A stretch of DNA of 46,942 nt from Terriglobia bacterium. GTDB taxonomy: Bacteria > Acidobacteriota > Terriglobia > Bryobacterales > Bryobacteraceae. Where the stretch lies: NCBI GenBank assembly GCA_021324185.1, contig JAJPJN010000083.1:1-46942 (forward strand), read 5' to 3'. The notes under the pieces are model-generated. The model was given only the letters and a program-made list of their open reading frames with translations, made no database searches and had not been told where the DNA came from. Both the position numbers and the translations under genes were made by a program. Below, one piece after another: positions 44,837 to 46,942 of this stretch (within the stretch, counting starts at the first letter, position 1; each line of letters starts with the position of its first letter).

Positions 44837-45565
44837 TTAGTTCTTCTGAGGACGGGAAGGTCTCACCTCAACTCGACTAATCATGGTTCTTTCCGGCATG
44901 CGGAGAATGGAAAGGACGATTTGGGCGATGTCCTCGGGAGCGATCTTCCAACTCGAGCGGTTTGGGCGCGGCTCTCCGGCGAAACCGGTATCCACGCTGC
45001 CGGGCAGGATGTAGCTGACGCGGACGTTATCGTAGCGGTGATCGAGCATGGTGGCTTCGCTTAACGCGTTGAGGCCGAACTTGGCGGCGTTGTAGGCGGC
45101 TCCGCCCGCGAAGGGATTCTTGCCTGCCAAGCTACTGATATTAATGATGGAACCGCCACGCGAGCGGGCAAACCGCGGGATCGCTTCGCGAGTGCAATAG
45201 AAGGCGCCGGAGAGATTGGTGCCGATGACCCGATCCCACTCTTCGACGCTGAGCTCGCCGGCGGCGCGGAAGATGCCGAAGCCGGCGTTGTTGACCAGGA
45301 TGTCGAGACCGCCCAGTTCCTTGTCGGCAAACTCGAAGAGCCGGGCGACGTCCTGCCTGCGGGAGACGTCCGCGGTTTCAGCCGAAACGCGCCCCGCGGG
45401 CGCAATCTGGCGCAAGCGTTCGAAAGACTCTTGCAGATGCTGCTGGTTGCGGCCGCAAATTACGACGCTTGCCTCCTCCCCCAAAAGCGCCTGGGCAATG
45501 GCGAAGCCAATGCCTTTCGATGCGCCCGTCACAATGGCTCTTTTGCCTTGCAGGAAACCTGTCAT
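44837..45565 (-). CDS. Short-chain dehydrogenase/reductase
   Basis: A 242-residue classical SDR. TGASKGIG (13-20) binds the cofactor, NNAG is at 92-95, and the catalytic residues are Ser145 (INISSLAG), Tyr158 and Lys162 (AAYNAAKFG). Arg39 after the second strand (ICGRN) suggests NADP(H) preference. Substrate is unknown. GGAG lies somewhat far ahead of the ATG. The 154-bp gap between it and the AAA+ gene shows no clear hairpin, so whether the two are co-transcribed is open. Confidence 0.93.
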   Translation of the reverse strand: MTGFLQGKRAIVTGASKGIGFAIAQALLGEEASVVICGRNQQHLQESFERLRQIAPAGRVSAETADVSRRQDVARLFEFADKELGGLDILVNNAGFGIFRAAGELSVEEWDRVIGTNLSGAFYCTREAIPRFARSRGGSIINISSLAGKNPFAGGAAYNAAKFGLNALSEATMLDHRYDNVRVSYILPGSVDTGFAGEPRPNRSSWKIAPEDIAQIVLSILRMPERTMISRVEVRPSRPQKN

Positions 45566-45925
45566 GAAAACCCGTTTAACTCCTCTCCCGGTAACTCATA
45601 TTGCGCTGGTTGCCTAGCACCACCACCGAAATCATCGGCAAGCTTTTTCCAGCACTCACGCCGGAGCCGTGACAGGCTCTGGCAAAAACCCATTTTCAAA
45701 CAAGGCGTTGGAGGACAGCACCCTGTTGTTGGCTTGGAAGGAACCCGGGGACGATCTGTATACTGCTGTTTGCCGCCGCTGAGGAGAAAATGCTCACAAA
45801 AGAACAATTGCCTCAGGTAATGCGCCCTCTAAACCGCTCGATCCCCAAAAAACCCTCACCCAATACGCCGGCCTGATTGCATCTGTTTCAGAGCCTGAAT
45901 CTGCATCAGTGCGACCGCCCTTTCA
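45566..45925. other. Gene-poor stretch with possible gene remnants
   Basis: No convincing intact gene is seen in these 360 bases. One 28-codon frame at 45790-45876 (+) has a good GAGGAG ribosome site and starts LTKEQLPQVMRPLNRSIP, but is too short to judge. In another forward frame, bases 45828-45872 read SKPLDPQKTLTQYAG, which resembles the N-terminal start of acidobacterial propeller-type sensor kinases and then loses the resemblance. The stretch is best described as decayed or recombined DNA. Confidence 0.4.
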
Positions 45926-46284
45926 TCACCCTTCACGAGTATGAACGTTTTGCTGATCGGGCGACGGATCTCGGTGGAGTCCTAATCCGTAAACCGGTAC
46001 AGAGTGGCGAGCCTCTACAGGAGGAGAAACTATCACCGGCGCTAAGCGTACGAGCAAAAATAGGATTGCGCCAGCCACTGGAAACCCTAAAGCCAACAGA
46101 GCCAAGAACGCCAGACAGGACCGTAGGAAAACGCCGCCGTGGCCTCCAACGACGGGTAGCCAAACGAGTCCGAAACCGGCGAGCAGGCTGATCAAATCTC
46201 CGAGCCGCACTGATGGCATGTGAAGCCTTTTCGGAGAGCTCGGCGATCCCACGTTATGTGTGAGTTGCAAATGGGACACGTCAT
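45926..46284 (-). pseudogene. Zinc-ribbon plus two-TM membrane protein, split by a frameshift
   Basis: The ATG at 46284 has an excellent AAGGGAG site and begins a zinc ribbon, MTCPIC then FTCHQCGSEI, with four Cys in two CxxC pairs. It hits TGA at 46192-46194 after 30 residues. From the neighbouring frame the reading continues at once as a membrane protein: ISLLAGFGLVWLPVVGG, then CLAFLALLALGFPVAGAILFLLVRLAPVIV, ending at TGA 45926. Adding one T to the TTT run at 46194-46196 (AAA on the plus strand) joins them seamlessly as GSEILISLLAG. Zinc ribbon followed by two helices is a common small bacterial membrane protein design of unknown role. A true deletion or a homopolymer assembly error are both possible. 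Confidence 0.7.
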
Positions 46285-46294
46285 GGTTACTCCC

Positions 46295-46942
46295 TTAGAA
46301 GCCGTCGTACGCTTTAACCACTGCTCCGGCGATAACAGGCGCAGTCAGGGTAGCCGCCTTCATTGCACCGCTGGGCGGTCGCCCTGTGAAGTTGAACCAC
46401 CAGGTTAAAGCCTTATGGATCAGTGTTGCCGAGTTATCCGATATCGCGGCGACAATCTCGCCACCATGGGCGACAAGAACACCCCCTGCACCGGCGGTCG
46501 CCGCCGCTCCAGTCCATGCAGCCTAGGTGCATGGGTTCGTGATAACCCGAGATGTTCTCTGCAAGGTGATATGAGTGAGGACCGCCTGTGCGTAGTCGCT
46601 CAGCGGGACGTCCTTCTGCTGGCTCGTTCCCCAGGTGCCGAGGATGCTCAGATACACTTCATAACTTGGCGGTCCGGGGTCACCCGCTAAAGCGGACGAC
46701 ACCTCTGAAATTTGGACCTGATATCCAAGCAGATTCGCAAGCTGCGCTGCGCTAGCTTTATCACCTGATACGAGATATTTCTGGATGGCGCTTGCGGCAA
46801 AATTGCTGTCGACATTCTGAACGTATTGGCTGTAGCCATTTAGGTCATCGCCAACGATCGATGAGAACGGACTCGATAAGCCCCAGGAAGATACCGCTCC
46901 GCTGTAGCTGCCGCCTCCACCTCCGCCAATACTAAAACCAAA
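46295..46942 (-). pseudogene. Partial reading frame interrupted by one in-frame amber codon
   Basis: The minus-strand frame entering from the right edge runs 139 codons, beginning FGFSIGGGGGGSYSGAV, to a TAG at 46523-46525. The same frame then stays open for another 75 codons to a TAA at 46295, whose bases form part of the ribosome site of the next gene. The second part (AAWTGAAATAGAGGVLV, ALTWWFNF) has no plausible start with a ribosome site, so one interrupted gene fits better than two. The family is not recognised; the Gly-rich start could be the variable end of a large surface protein. Nonsense mutation, read-through or sequence error cannot be told apart here. Confidence 0.55.

Noticed and set aside
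46190-46284. Programmed -1 frameshifting in the zinc-ribbon gene
   Set aside because: No X-XXY-YYZ heptamer in the right frame and no evident downstream pseudoknot; the only run is TTT, which fits a deletion better.
46415-46690. 91-codon plus-strand frame near the right edge
   Set aside because: Cys/Arg-rich translation without motifs; the minus strand has the better coding signal here.

Overview
The window reads as chromosomal DNA of an acidobacterium, most likely of the Bryobacterales/Solibacter type. The supporting signs are a 1299-residue TonB-dependent receptor with an N-terminal carboxypeptidase-regulatory-like domain, a PEP-CTERM protein, exported Tat-signal Gfo/Idh and sugar-epimerase genes, a YncE-propeller/phosphoesterase fusion and a Gram-negative lpxC. 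Base composition is moderately GC-rich, genes are dense, and GTG/TTG starts are frequent. The assignment rests on gene-family recognition, not on an rRNA gene. I see no tRNA, rRNA, CRISPR array or intact insertion sequence.

Layout. 1-188 is the tail of an unknown gene. 313-11198 is a peptide-scavenging block: TonB receptor behind a promoter with a notable operator-like repeat, S53 sedolisin, PEP-CTERM protein, and on the minus strand an S9B dipeptidyl peptidase and an M28 peptidase. 11382-18619 is an envelope/translation run: lpxC, pgsA-like gene, rimP-leader-like hairpin, rimP, nusA, infB, ylxP-like DUF503. 18626-22077 is a minus-strand insertion relative to the usual infB-ylxP-rbfA order: a papain/C39-like cysteine protease, a Gfo/Idh oxidoreductase and a sugar epimerase. 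22164-25967 is a tightly coupled plus-strand unit: rbfA, apbE, hemE, hemG/hemY. It is followed by a SYLF-domain lipid-binding protein and a clear terminator.

26869-31958 (minus) holds the propeller/phosphoesterase, NAD synthetase and an S1/P1-type nuclease. 32080-38949 (plus) is a proteostasis trio: clpB, htrA/degP and lon, with a strong terminator between the last two. 38986-41703 (minus) is thpR, plsY and gpsA, joined by 4-nt stop/start overlaps, plus an unrecognised protein. 41730-43281 (plus) is a 3-methyladenine DNA glycosylase and a class-A-like serine beta-lactamase. 43324-45565 (minus) is a tiny secreted Lys/His-rich peptide, a stand-alone ClpB-D2-like AAA+ ATPase and an SDR oxidoreductase.

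The last 1.4 kb (45566-46942) looks degenerate. It contains a zinc-ribbon/two-TM protein split by what looks like a one-base deletion, an upstream open frame interrupted by a single amber codon, and a gene-poor stretch with possible remnants. This is the most unusual part of the window. I did not find a clearly new multi-gene defence or biosynthetic system. The best candidates for new biology are the operator at 251-290, the lone AAA+ ATPase with its small peptide neighbour, the cysteine protease at 18626-19573 and the broken locus at the right edge.
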